DNA of 64,000 nucleotides from an uncultured Bacteroidia bacterium (GTDB lineage Bacteria; Bacteroidota; Bacteroidia; Bacteroidales; UBA932): the NCBI GenBank assembly GCA_902788175.1, contig CADAJF010000002.1, positions 1 to 64,000 of the forward strand. The letters are read 5' to 3'. Positions 24,889-35,300 of this stretch are shown here, one piece after another; the first letter of the stretch is position 1; the number at the start of each line of letters is the position of its first letter. Position numbers and translations under genes: made by a program. The notes beneath the pieces were generated by a model. It made no database searches. It worked only from the letters and a program-made list of their open reading frames with translations, and was not told the origin of the DNA.

Positions 24889-27120
24889 TTAACGATTGCG
24901 GGACATGGAGTAGGGGGCGTTGGCGGGGGCGGTGCCGCGGCGGGTGGAGGGCTGGGTGCTCATGTCGAAGCTAAGCTGGGCGCCCCCTACCAAATCGCTG
25001 TGCTTAAGGTAGTTATGCGGCCAGGCTTTGCCGTTTAGCTGGAGTGCCGATACATAGAAGGCATCGGCCCCGTTGGCAGGAGCGTCAATCTCCAGGTCCC
25101 CGCCCGGGAGGTGCACCACCGCCTTTTTGAAGAGCGGCGTACCCAGGGCGTACTCCCCGCTGCCGGGGCAAACCGGGTAGAAGCCCAGGGCAGAGAAAAC
25201 GTACCAGGCCGATGTCTGGCCGTTGTCCTCGTCGCCGCAGTAGGCATCGGCCCAGGGGCTGTAGAATTTCTCCATGACCTCGCGGACGCGGGCCTGCGTT
25301 TTCCAGGGCTGTCCGCTCCAGTCATAGAGGTACAGCATGTGCTGGATGGGCTGGTTGCCGTGGGCGTAATTGCCCATGCCCATCACGGTCATCTCGATAA
25401 TCTCGTGGATGGGGAAGCCGTAGTAGGAGTCGTCGTACTTGGGAGGCATCACGAAGACGTTGTCCAGCGCGGCGTTGAAGGCATCGGCCCCGCCCATCAG
25501 GTCCATCAGGCCCTGCACGTCATGGAAAACGCTCCAGGTGTAGTGCAGGCTGTTCCCTTCGGTAAAGTCCCCGCCCCATTTAAGCGGAGAGAAAGGCCGA
25601 CGGAAACTGCCATCCTGCGCCCGGCCGTTCATCAGGCCCACCTCCGCATCATAGAGCTTGCGATAGTTCTGCGCAGCGGCCTTGTAGGGGGCCAGTTCCT
25701 GCTCGGATTTACCCAGCGCCAGGCCCAGCTGCCAGATGCACCAGTCGTCGTAGGCGTATTCCAACGTACGGGCGGCGTTCTCCTTGATCCCCACATCGCA
25801 GGGCACGTAGCCCAGCGAGTCGTAGTACTCCCAGCCCAGGCGGCCGGTAGAGCTGGCCTCCGGATGCACGGCATGGGCACCGTGCAGCACGGCCTCCCAG
25901 AGCTTTTCTATGTCGTAGCCGCGGATGCCTTTCAGGTAGGCATCGGCCACTACGGAGGCGCTGTTGTTGCCCACCATGCAGCCGCGATGGCCCGGAGAAG
26001 CCCATTCGGGCAGGAAACCGCTTTCCAGGAAGTCGTTCACCAGACCCTCCTGCACGCGGGCCGATACCTCCGGATAAATGAGGTTCAGCAGCGGGAAAAG
26101 GCTGCGGAAGGTGTCCCAGAAGCCGGTATCGGTGTAGAAGTAGCCTTTTTCCACCTTGCCGTTATGCGGGCTGTAGTGCACCCGCTCCCCTTCCGCGTTT
26201 ATCTCTGAAATATCCCGCGGGAAAAGCAGGCTGCGGTAAAGACAGCTGTAGAAAGTGCGCAGGTGGTCAAGGTCCCCGTCCCAAACCTCCACGCGGCCCA
26301 GGGTCTGGTTCCACTGTGCGCGGGCTGCCGCCTTCACGGCATCAAAGCCGGCCGACACCTCCTCCAGGTTCAGAAAAGCCTGTTCCTGCGAGATGAAGGA
26401 AGAGGCCACCTGCAGGTGAACCTTCTGGCCGTGGGCCGTGGGGAAGGTCACCAGGGCCACATTCTCTGCCGAGGGGCAGGCCCTGAACGGCATGTCCGAG
26501 CGCACCACGAACCAGTTGCGGAAGCCTTCGGCCACCCCGCCGTGGTTGTGCACGGTGTAACCCACGATGGTGCTGGGGTCTGCCAGTTCCACGTGTCCGC
26601 CCTCGAAGGCATCCACCACCAGGAAGGACTCCCCTTCCGGATAGGTGAGGCGGAAGGCGGCGGCATGGGCCGTGGGCGTAAGCTCTGCCGTTACGTCATG
26701 GTCTGCCAGGTAAACGCTATAATAATAAGGTGTAGCTTTTTCCGCCTTGTGCGAGAACCAGCTGGCGCGGGCATCCTCCTCATACACCGGCCCGGTGGTG
26801 ACGGGCATGATGGAGAAGGCGCCGTAGTCGTTGATCCAGGGACTGGGCTGGTGCGTGAGCTTGAGGCCGCGGATATGGGTGGCATCGTAGCGATAAGTCC
26901 AGCCGTCGCCGTTACGGCCCGTCTGCGGCGTCCAGAAGTGCGCACCCCAGGGAACAGCCACCGCCGGATAGGTATTGCCGGTAGAGAGCTCATACTTGGA
27001 GAGCGTTCCGCCCAGCGTGTTCACATAATCAACGGGATCCGGCCTGTCTGCCTCGGGAGCGGCCTGCTGGCAGCAGGAGTAAGCGAGCAAGGCCACAAGG
27101 GGAAGTAAAAAACGTTTCAT
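24889..27120 (-). CDS. GH92 exo-alpha-mannosidase lipoprotein (second of three)
   Basis: A 743-residue lipoprotein (LLAYSCCQ lipobox). The N-terminal domain begins DYVNTLGGTLSKYELSTGN and contains YPAVAVPWGAHFW. In the catalytic domain the family acid region reads FTEGNSLHYTWSV (E521), so the usual Ala/Gly-Trp pair after EGx is replaced by Ser-Leu. The metal/base region is GDEDNGQTSAW (D630, E631, D632). The function is expected to be exo-alpha-mannosidase, with possibly altered linkage or aglycone preference. The start at 27120 (MKRFLLPLVALLAYSCC) is supported by a TATCTTTA box on the minus strand 20 bp upstream. A longer in-frame start at 27267 would overlap the SusD gene and a terminator, so it is rejected. 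Confidence 0.93.
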   Translation of the reverse strand: MKRFLLPLVALLAYSCCQQAAPEADRPDPVDYVNTLGGTLSKYELSTGNTYPAVAVPWGAHFWTPQTGRNGDGWTYRYDATHIRGLKLTHQPSPWINDYGAFSIMPVTTGPVYEEDARASWFSHKAEKATPYYYSVYLADHDVTAELTPTAHAAAFRLTYPEGESFLVVDAFEGGHVELADPSTIVGYTVHNHGGVAEGFRNWFVVRSDMPFRACPSAENVALVTFPTAHGQKVHLQVASSFISQEQAFLNLEEVSAGFDAVKAAARAQWNQTLGRVEVWDGDLDHLRTFYSCLYRSLLFPRDISEINAEGERVHYSPHNGKVEKGYFYTDTGFWDTFRSLFPLLNLIYPEVSARVQEGLVNDFLESGFLPEWASPGHRGCMVGNNSASVVADAYLKGIRGYDIEKLWEAVLHGAHAVHPEASSTGRLGWEYYDSLGYVPCDVGIKENAARTLEYAYDDWCIWQLGLALGKSEQELAPYKAAAQNYRKLYDAEVGLMNGRAQDGSFRRPFSPLKWGGDFTEGNSLHYTWSVFHDVQGLMDLMGGADAFNAALDNVFVMPPKYDDSYYGFPIHEIIEMTVMGMGNYAHGNQPIQHMLYLYDWSGQPWKTQARVREVMEKFYSPWADAYCGDEDNGQTSAWYVFSALGFYPVCPGSGEYALGTPLFKKAVVHLPGGDLEIDAPANGADAFYVSALQLNGKAWPHNYLKHSDLVGGAQLSFDMSTQPSTRRGTAPANAPYSMSRNR

Positions 27121-27139
27121 ATAATGGGGTTTAATCGCA

Positions 27140-27147
27140 TAAAGATA
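27140..27147 (-). promoter_or_regulatory. Probable -7 promoter box of the second GH92 gene
   Basis: TATCTTTA on the minus strand (one base off TAnnTTTG), between the SusD terminator and the GH92 start. Confidence 0.55.
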
Positions 27148-27168
27148 AGCATTCCCGCCGATAAAAAC

Positions 27169-27199
27169 AAAAAGGCCGGCCCCGGGAGGGGGCCAGCCA
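27169..27199 (-). terminator. Rho-independent terminator of SusC1/SusD1 operon
   Basis: On the minus strand, stem GGCTGGCCCC/GGGGCCGGCC with a small loop, followed by five T. It starts 25 bp past the SusD1 stop. Confidence 0.85.
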
Positions 27200-27223
27200 G
27201 TTAAAAGCGGAGTATGTGATGCC

Positions 27224-28882
27224 TTAGAGTTTGTTGGAAGGAGCGGTAGTGGCGCTCTGGGTGCCACCTTCTCCCTTCAGGCTCCAGGAAATACCCTTCT
27301 CCATGTTCTTGGCATTGTAGTCGGAGAACGCGGCGGGGATATTGCCTGCGTTGGTGTTATACTCGTTCTGCGGATAAGGGATGCGCTGGATGATGTTACC
27401 CACGCTCACGCCGGAGCTGGCGCTGACGGCCGGGTAGGTGAGCACCTTGGAAGCGTAGTCCGGATAACCGGTACGGCGCTGCTCGGCCCAGGCCTCCGCG
27501 GAGTTGGGATACAGGGCAATCCACTTCTGGATCATGATGGAACGCAGCTGCTGCTCCTTGGAGGAACCGAAGGCGGGCAGGGCGGCGATGTAGGCATTCT
27601 GCTCGGCGGCGGAAATGGTCTTGCTGCCGCCGGAACGGGTGACAAAAGCGCCGATTTCGTCCATGGAAGCCTTGATAGCCTGCTTGAAGAGAGCCTCGGG
27701 GTCACCGGAGATCCAGCCGCGCAGGGCGGCCTCGGCCTTTAGGAACAGAGCCTCGGAATAGGAGCTGTAGCACCAGGAGAGGTTTTGACTAGCTTTGTCG
27801 GTCTTGTAGTGGAAGAAGCCGTCTTCCTCATACATATTCAGGCGAGCATAGGACCTGTTGGTACCGTGTGCGGCGATGATGGAAGCCTTGTTGTCAGCGG
27901 TATAGTCGAAGGGATAGCCGTCCCAGCCGTTGTCGTAAGGAATTTCCACATCTTTCCCGTCAACCTTATCCACCTTGAAACCCTGCTTGAACCAGAAGCC
28001 GCGGCGAGGATCCACCACACCGGTGGCATAACCCTTGTTGGTGCCGTTCATCATGTCCATGAAGTCGCAGTTGGAGAAGGTGTTGTTCCAGTCGTTGTGG
28101 GTACGGTCATAGTAGTCTCCCCATACAGTGGCGTCGCAGCTGATGCGGGCATAGTCGGACGGGCTGTCGAAGCAGCCGGAAGCTGCAGCCGTGAAGTCGG
28201 CCTTGAACTTGTCGCTGCTATTGGCATAGCGCATGGAAAGGCGCATGATGAGGGTGTTGGCGAATTTCTTCCACTGGTTCCAGTCGTTATTGAACAGGAA
28301 GTCGTAGCCACCGAAATCCCACTGGCCACTGGTGTTGCTCAGGGCAGCGACATCGGCCTTGAGGCGCTTGATAAGGTCTGCATAGATGTCCTCTACCTTG
28401 CTGTAAGTAAGGGTGGTACCCTTACCGGCGGCATAATTGCCTTCAGCGTCAAAGTAAGGAGCATCGCCGTGACGGTCAATCACGCGCAGCCACAGAACGA
28501 TATTCCACACATCGTTGGCAGCCTTGATGCACTTGTAGTGATCCTGGTCGCCGCAGATTTCGTCGATGAGCCAGTATTCCTGAAGACGGTCCGTGTAGAA
28601 GTCGCGCCAGTAGATGTCACCCCAGCCGGCATTGTAACGCCAGTAGTCCGTCCAGCCAAGGCCGTCGGCGAAGTAGTGTGCGTACATGTCATCGTTGAGG
28701 TTGAAGTTACGCTGGTGGTCGTTGGAAGAACCGTTGTACAGCGTACGGCCAAAGATGTACATGGGCTGCGCAGAGTCCATGGTGATACCCGTGGTGGGTT
28801 TGTTCATCTCGTCGAACTTGGCAGTACAGGAAGCCAGGGCGAGGAGAGCCAGTACAGGTATGATAAACTTTTTCATATTCAT
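27224..28882 (-). CDS. SusD-like nutrient-binding lipoprotein (pair 1)
   Basis: A 552-residue lipoprotein (LLALASCTAKFDEMN). It has the SusD/RagB arrangement: tetratricopeptide-like helices in the first half (DVWNIVLWLRVIDRHGDAPYF, QWKKFANTLIMRLSMRYA) and a C-terminal glycan-facing part ending with IMIQKWIALYPNSAEAWAEQ and RIPYPQNEYNTNA. It sits on the cell surface and closes the SusC transporter like a lid. It starts 14 bp after the SusC1 stop and is followed by a terminator. A second ATG two codons later (28876) is equally possible. Confidence 0.95.
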   Translation of the reverse strand: MNMKKFIIPVLALLALASCTAKFDEMNKPTTGITMDSAQPMYIFGRTLYNGSSNDHQRNFNLNDDMYAHYFADGLGWTDYWRYNAGWGDIYWRDFYTDRLQEYWLIDEICGDQDHYKCIKAANDVWNIVLWLRVIDRHGDAPYFDAEGNYAAGKGTTLTYSKVEDIYADLIKRLKADVAALSNTSGQWDFGGYDFLFNNDWNQWKKFANTLIMRLSMRYANSSDKFKADFTAAASGCFDSPSDYARISCDATVWGDYYDRTHNDWNNTFSNCDFMDMMNGTNKGYATGVVDPRRGFWFKQGFKVDKVDGKDVEIPYDNGWDGYPFDYTADNKASIIAAHGTNRSYARLNMYEEDGFFHYKTDKASQNLSWCYSSYSEALFLKAEAALRGWISGDPEALFKQAIKASMDEIGAFVTRSGGSKTISAAEQNAYIAALPAFGSSKEQQLRSIMIQKWIALYPNSAEAWAEQRRTGYPDYASKVLTYPAVSASSGVSVGNIIQRIPYPQNEYNTNAGNIPAAFSDYNAKNMEKGISWSLKGEGGTQSATTAPSNKL

Positions 28883-28896
28883 TATCTCCCTTTAGA

Positions 28897-31800
28897 TTAG
28901 AAACCGATGTTGATGGCTACGCCAAAGTTGCGGGTGGCCGGATACGGGCACAGGTCAAGGGCGGTTGCCATGAGGGAATTCTCGGTGAGAGCACCGTCAG
29001 GCGTGGTGCCCGGGGTGTGCTTGATGAAGTAGAAGAGATTGGAACCCACAGCGGAAACGCGGACATTGTCCACATAGCCGTTGAAAGTGCGTTCCAGCCA
29101 TTTCTTGGGCAGGCTGTAGCTGAGGGAAAGCTCGCTGAGCTTGAGGTAGGAAGCGTCGTACACGCACTCCTCCATGGGGATGTTGTTCCAGTAGTTCTGG
29201 GCCGTCACGGAAACGGTGTTCTTGGCACCGGACTCGGTGACACCGTCGATGACACGGTCGCTGCGGTCCGCCGTACGGAGGCCGGTACCGCCGCGCAGGG
29301 TCATATACTCCGTAGCGGAGTACAGGCTGCCGCCCTTCTGGAAGGAGAAGAGAGCGTTGAAGCCCAGGCCCTTCCAGGCAAAGTTGAGGCCGAAGGAACC
29401 GGTAAAGTCCGGAGCCACGCTGGCAATTTCCTTGTTGGACTCGATCACGGGCAGGCCGTTTTCGCCGATAACCTTGTTGCCATTGGCGTCACGCTTGTAA
29501 CCGGTGGCTACAAAGGTGCCGATTTCCTGACCCTCGATGGCATAGACGGTACCGTCACCGGAGGAGGAGAAGTTGATGCCGCCCAGGGAGTAGCGGTCTA
29601 CGTCGATGCCCATCTCAGCATCGTGGTAGAGTTCCAGCACCTTGTTCCAGTTCTTGGCGAAATTGAAGGTGGCGCCCAGGGTGAGGTCGCGGGTGCGGAT
29701 GAAATCCGCGTTGAGCTGGAGCTCGATACCCTGGTTCTGGATATTGCCGGCATTGATCCACTTGCGCTGCACGCCGGAGGAATAAGGCAGGTCGATGCGC
29801 ATCACCTGGTTCACGGTGTTGGAGTGATAGTAGGTGAGGTCCAGGCCCAGGCGGTTCTTGAAGAAGTGCCACTCGGTACCCACTTCCCAGGAAGTCACCA
29901 TTTCAGGCTTCAGGTTGGCGTTGGCGAGGGTGGTAGGATAGGTGATGTAGCTTTTATTATTGACACCGCTGGCGATTCCCATGAGGGTTTCCAGCTGATA
30001 AGGATCGGTGTCCTTACCTACCTTGGCCCAGGAGGCGCGGATCTTACCGTAGTCCACGATGTCCTTGTTGTAGTCCACCTCCATGGCGTCCAGCATGCCG
30101 GTCACCAGGTAGGAAAGGCTTACGGAAGGATAGAAGTAGCTGCGGTTGGCGGCGGGAAGGGTGGAGGACCAGTCGTTGCGGGCGGTCACATCCAGGAAGA
30201 GGAAGTTCTTCCATCCCAGGTTGGCAAAAGCGTACAGGGACTGGATTTCCTTCTCATAGATATCATTATAGGTATCGCTGTCCAGTTTTCCGGCCCTGAT
30301 AAAGTAGGCACCGGAGAAAGGAATGTCCTTGGCAGTAGCGCTGAGCGTCTCCACCTTGTAGTGCATGATGTTGCCGCCTACGCTCACACCGAACTCGAAG
30401 TCCCCGAAAGTGTTGTTGTAGGAGAGCAGGCCTTCCAGGTTGTTTTCCATGGTGGTAGCCTGCCGCATGGAGAAGGTGGGCCAGTTGAAACCGGAGGTAT
30501 CATAGAAGCGGGTGGTCTTTTCCGTTACACCTGCCCAGGTGATACCTTCCTTCACTTTGAAGGTGAGGTTCTTCATCAGGTTGAAGGTAAGGGTGCCTAC
30601 GCCGAAGAACTTGTTCTGGACGTCGCCGTTCCTGAGGTTGTTCTGGATGAAGTAAGGGTTCTGGCAGTTGGGGCTTACCTCGTGCCAGTTGATCTGGGAT
30701 TCCGCACCGGCACCGGCAGCTGCGGCAGACTCGTTGAGCCAGTGCTCGGCCAGGTCGGAGATCTTGATGCTGCGGGGCATGGTGAGGATGCTGAAGGAGG
30801 AACCGTAGGCGCCACGGGCCTGGCGGTTGTTACCGGCGGTATTCACGTAGTTGGCCTTCACGTCCAGCTTGAGCCAGTCGGCGAGCTTGTTGCTGGTGAC
30901 AAAGTCCACGCTGGTGCGCTGGATGTTGGAGGTGCGCACCACAGAGTTGGTGTTGTCGTAGCCCAGGGTGAGGCGGAAGGGGTTGTCCTTGCCACCGCCG
31001 GCGAGGGTTACGTTGTTGCTCTGGCTGTTACCGGTGCGGTAGAACTCCTTCCAAGGATTTTCAGTGCCCTGGTAAGGGATGGTGGTAGTACCGTCCCACC
31101 AGTTGGCGACGGGAGCGATGGAACCCATGCGGGGACCCCAGGAACCGGTGGAATTGGGATCATAGACACCCAGGGAACCCTGGCCATACTCGTTCTGGAG
31201 TTCGGGGAAGTAAGCGACGGGAGACCAAGTGAATTTGCCGCTGTAGCTGACGCCCAGCTTCTGCTGGCCCTTGCCGCCCTTCTTGGTGGTGATGAGGATG
31301 ACACCGTTACCGGCGCGGGAGCCGTACAGAGCGGCTGCAGTGGCGCCCTTCAGTACGGAAACGCTCTCGATGTCTTCCGGGTTGATGTCGAACGCACCGC
31401 CCTGGTGGTCCACGGAACCCCACAGACCGGCCTGGTCTGATCCGGGCATACCACCGTTGTCGTAGGGAACGCCGTCCACCACGTACAGCGGGGAGTTGTT
31501 GTCACTGAGGGAGGAGTTACCACGCAGGACCACGCGGGTGGAACCGCCGGCGCCGGTAGCGGAATTGTTGATCATCAGACCGGCCACCTTGCCCATGAGG
31601 GCGTCGGTGAGGGTAACGCCGCCACCGCGGGTGAGTTCTTCCGCCTTGACGTCCTGCACGGCATAACCGAGGGACTTCTTTTCACGGGAAATACCGAGGG
31701 CGGTAACCACTACCTCGTCCAGGAGTTCGCTGTCTTCCTTGAGGACGATGTTGACGGGCGTTCCGTCAAAAACGAAAGAAGCATCTGCGTAGCCGATGCA

Positions 31801-32025
31801 AGTTACGTTCACGGTTGCGCCCATGGGCACGTTGTTGAGCGTGAAGGAACCATCCAGGTCCGTAACGGTACCGTTGGAGGTTCCCGCGACAACTACACCA
31901 GCACCGGCAACGGGGCCGACGTTGTCAGAGACAACGCCCCTCACCGTGCGGTTCTGGGCAGAGGCCATGAAGGTGATGCTCACCATCAGGACCATCAGCA
32001 AAGCTGATTGAAGCTTTTTGAACAT
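28897..32025 (-). CDS. SusC-like TonB-dependent transporter (pair 1)
   Basis: A 1042-residue outer-membrane transporter. It has a signal peptide (ends FMASAQ), a carboxypeptidase-regulatory-like domain (about 25-100, VRGVVSDNVGPVAGAGVVVA), a plug with RVVLRGNSSLSDNNSPLYVV and SVLKGATAAALYGSRAGNGV, and a 22-strand barrel ending in a C-terminal phenylalanine (FGVAINIGF). It imports oligosaccharides captured by SusD1. There is no N-terminal sigma-factor-interacting extension. It is divergent from SusC2 across a 366-bp gap. I found no clear TAnnTTTG box for this gene, only a small AACCAG/CTGGTT palindrome in its leader (32070-32085). Confidence 0.96.
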   Translation of the reverse strand: MFKKLQSALLMVLMVSITFMASAQNRTVRGVVSDNVGPVAGAGVVVAGTSNGTVTDLDGSFTLNNVPMGATVNVTCIGYADASFVFDGTPVNIVLKEDSELLDEVVVTALGISREKKSLGYAVQDVKAEELTRGGGVTLTDALMGKVAGLMINNSATGAGGSTRVVLRGNSSLSDNNSPLYVVDGVPYDNGGMPGSDQAGLWGSVDHQGGAFDINPEDIESVSVLKGATAAALYGSRAGNGVILITTKKGGKGQQKLGVSYSGKFTWSPVAYFPELQNEYGQGSLGVYDPNSTGSWGPRMGSIAPVANWWDGTTTIPYQGTENPWKEFYRTGNSQSNNVTLAGGGKDNPFRLTLGYDNTNSVVRTSNIQRTSVDFVTSNKLADWLKLDVKANYVNTAGNNRQARGAYGSSFSILTMPRSIKISDLAEHWLNESAAAAGAGAESQINWHEVSPNCQNPYFIQNNLRNGDVQNKFFGVGTLTFNLMKNLTFKVKEGITWAGVTEKTTRFYDTSGFNWPTFSMRQATTMENNLEGLLSYNNTFGDFEFGVSVGGNIMHYKVETLSATAKDIPFSGAYFIRAGKLDSDTYNDIYEKEIQSLYAFANLGWKNFLFLDVTARNDWSSTLPAANRSYFYPSVSLSYLVTGMLDAMEVDYNKDIVDYGKIRASWAKVGKDTDPYQLETLMGIASGVNNKSYITYPTTLANANLKPEMVTSWEVGTEWHFFKNRLGLDLTYYHSNTVNQVMRIDLPYSSGVQRKWINAGNIQNQGIELQLNADFIRTRDLTLGATFNFAKNWNKVLELYHDAEMGIDVDRYSLGGINFSSSGDGTVYAIEGQEIGTFVATGYKRDANGNKVIGENGLPVIESNKEIASVAPDFTGSFGLNFAWKGLGFNALFSFQKGGSLYSATEYMTLRGGTGLRTADRSDRVIDGVTESGAKNTVSVTAQNYWNNIPMEECVYDASYLKLSELSLSYSLPKKWLERTFNGYVDNVRVSAVGSNLFYFIKHTPGTTPDGALTENSLMATALDLCPYPATRNFGVAINIGF

Positions 32026-32391
32026 AATTTGGTTTTTAATTAAAAATGGGTTGTTGGGTTCATTTGTTTAACCAGAAGACTGGTTATGGAACCATTATTA
32101 GTGATACGATAGATGACAGGGCAATTTTCCGGGCTAAAGAGAACAATATGAGAAAAAAAGTGTTACCTTTGCGAAGTTAATAGTAGTGTAAAAAAAAGAA
32201 TTTTCGACAATAATTTATGTTCGTTTAAAAGTGACCATCATTTAGCCCCTATTTGTCAAAAAGTCAAGGGTTTTTTGGCGAAAATGGTTGTTTATTTCTT
32301 AAAAAAACTTAAATTTGCAGAAATATGCATAATGATAGGTATCAGGAAATCCTAAACCAACATATTTTTATTAACCTTTTAAAACCAACTG
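32026..32391. promoter_or_regulatory. Divergent control region between the two SusC genes
   Basis: No gene is present. For SusC2 two plus-strand -7 boxes are visible: TAAATTTG at 32310-32317 (leader about 70 nt) and TACCTTTG at 32164-32171 (leader about 215 nt). The palindrome AACCAG-AAGA-CTGGTT (32070-32085) lies in the SusC1 leader and could bind a regulator. The rest is AT-rich. Confidence 0.55.
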
Positions 32392-35300
32392 ATGCACATG
32401 AAAAATCTCTTTTTAAGAGTGACCATGACCATCGCGCTGCTCTCTGCAGGCCTCACGGCTTTTGCTCAGAGCACGGTCAGAGGTACTGTGAAAGATGCTG
32501 CCGGTGAAGCTATCATCGGTGCAGCAGTGCAGGTGCAAGGAACCCAGAACGGTGCCGTAACCGACATGGACGGTGCCTTCGTTCTCCCCGGCGTGCGCCA
32601 GGGCGACAAACTGGAAGTTTCCTGCATTGGCTACGCCAACCAGGTAATCACCTGGACCGGCGGCCCCGTCAACGTAACCCTGGAGGAAGACTCCGAGATG
32701 CTGGAAGGCACCGTAGTCACCGCCCTGGGTATCACGCGTGAGAAGAAAACCCTGGGTTACGCACTCCAGGACGTGAAGGGTGACGCTTTGGTGGACGCCC
32801 GCGAAAGCAACCTTGCCAACGCCCTCACGGGTAAGGTGGCCGGTTTGAGCATTGTCCGTTCTTCCAACGGTCCCGGTGCTTCTTCCCGTATCGTGCTGCG
32901 TGGTAACAGCTCCCTCACCAGCCTGAACCAGCCGCTCATCGTGGTGGACGGCGTTCCCATGGACAACTTCGTGGGTGCTTCCAACAACGACTTCTGGAAC
33001 CCTACCGAGGATATGGGTAGCGGCCTGCAGGACATCAACCCCGAGGACGTGGAATCCATGACCGTCCTGAAGGGTGCCTCCGCAGCCGCCCTTTACGGCT
33101 CCCGCGCCGGTAACGGTGTCATTCTCATCACCACCAAGAAGGGCGCCCAGAACCCCGGTCTCGGTATCACCGTCACCGGCACCGTGGCCTTCACCGGCGA
33201 GTTCACCCGTCCCAAGATGCAGAACAAGTACGGACAGGGTACGCTGGGAGAGTATGACAACATCACCAGCCTGAGCTGGGGTCCCGAGATCACCGGCCAG
33301 ACCGTCACCAAGTGGGACGGCTCTTCCGCCCCCCTGCAGGCCTTCGACAACGTGAAAGGCTTCTTCCAGACCGGTATCACGGACACCGAGAACGTCACCT
33401 TCTCACAGAAGTACGGCAAAACCGGCGTCTATACCTCTTGGACCCGCACCAACGACGTAAGCCGCATACCTGGCTCCACCCTTGCCCGTAACAACATGAT
33501 GCTGCGTGGTACTTCCACCTTCGGCAAAGGCGACAAATGGCATCTGGATGCCAAGATCCAGTTCATCCGCACCCAGGCAAACAACCGTCCCATAGCAGGT
33601 GGAAATCCCGACAAGGTCTACATGCTTAAAATGTACGTCATGCCTATTTCCGTTGATATTCGTGACTTCAAGGATGCAGTGGACGCCAACGGAGATATGT
33701 TCTTCTTTGGTGAAAAGGATAATTCCGGCTCCAACCCCTGGTGGGATGCGAGATTTAGAACCAACCAGGATGTCCGTAACCGTTTCCTGATGAACGCCTC
33801 CCTGGGCTACGACTTCACCGACTGGCTCTCCCTGGAGCTCCGTGCAGGTTCCGACATGTATCTCACCGAGACCGAGAGCAAGCAGTATGCCGGTAACAAG
33901 ACTTATGGCAGTTATACCGGTTCGTACGGCATGGGCGAAAGCCGCTTCTATGAGAACAACTTCTCCTTCCTCCTGAAAGCCCAGAAGGACAATCTCTTCG
34001 GCGATTTCGGCGCTTCCGCCACCCTGGGCGGCAACCTGATGGACCGCGAGAACCGCGGCATGTCCGGTAACCAGAAACAGCTCCTCATCCCCAACCTGTT
34101 CGACCTGAACAATGCCAAGAGCGACAAACCCACCGTTTCCGAGAGTTACAGCCATCGCAAGATGAACTCCCTCTACGGCAGCGTGCAGTTCAACTACGGC
34201 GGCTGGGTGTTCCTCGATGCCACCCTGCGCAACGACTGGACCTCCACCCTCAGCCCCAAGAACCGCTCCTACCTCTATCCTTCCGTCTCCCTTGCCTGGG
34301 TTATCACGGACATGCTTGCCAAGTACTCGGAGATTCCCGGCTGGCTCAGCTTTGCCAAGCTCCGCGCCTCCTATGCAGAGGTGGGTAATGACATGAACCC
34401 TTATCAGTTGTACAACGTTTACAAGTCCGGAACTGACAATTTCAGCAATCCTATTTTCTGGTCTGAAAGTGTTTTGTATGACGATAATGTAAAAAATGAG
34501 CTGATTAAGTCCTGGGAAGCCGGTCTGGACCTGCGCTTCTTCGACAGCCGCGTAGGCCTGGATGTATCCTGGTACAAGACCAATGCCACCAACCAGCTCA
34601 TCAATCTTCCCAGCAGTTCTATCGCTTATTCCAGCAAGAAAATCAATGCGGGTAATATCCAGAACCAGGGTTGGGAAGCGGTGCTGAACGTGGAACCTGT
34701 TCGCAACCGTGACTTCCTGTGGCGTTCCACCTTCAACTTCGCCACCAACAAGAACAAAATAATTGACCTCGCTGAAGGTGTTGAAGAATTCAGCCTCGGC
34801 GGATATGACAACTTGCGTATTGTGGCCAAGGTAGGTGGAGAATATGGTGACATTTACGGCTCCAAGTATGCGCGTGTAGAAGACGAGACCAGCGAGCACT
34901 ATGGCAAGCTTATCCTTAATGGAGACGGTTTGCCTACCTCGGCTGGTGGTTCCCATTACCTGGGCAACCAGAACCCCGTGGCCAACCTGGGCTGGATCAA
35001 CAACTTCACCTGGAAAGACCTCACCTTCAGCTTCCAGATTGACGCCCGTATCGGCGGCAAGATGTTCTCCGGCACCCTGGGTACCATGGAGAACGCCGGC
35101 ACCGCCGCCTGGACCGTAGATGGCCGCGAAGAGGACTCTCTTCTCATCGAAGGCGTCCAGAAGGACGAGAATGGCAACTACTTCGAGAATACCAAAACAA
35201 CCACTGCCCAGAGATACTGGCAGCAGGTCGCCGGCCGCGCCGGCGGCAACCTGGGTATCACCGAGGAGAACCTTTACGACGCCACCAACGTCCGTCTGCG

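Noticed and set aside
29017..31440. 807-residue plus-strand open frame inside SusC1
   Set aside because: Antisense to a clear SusC gene; long antisense frames are expected in GC-rich sequence, and the product has no recognisable domain.
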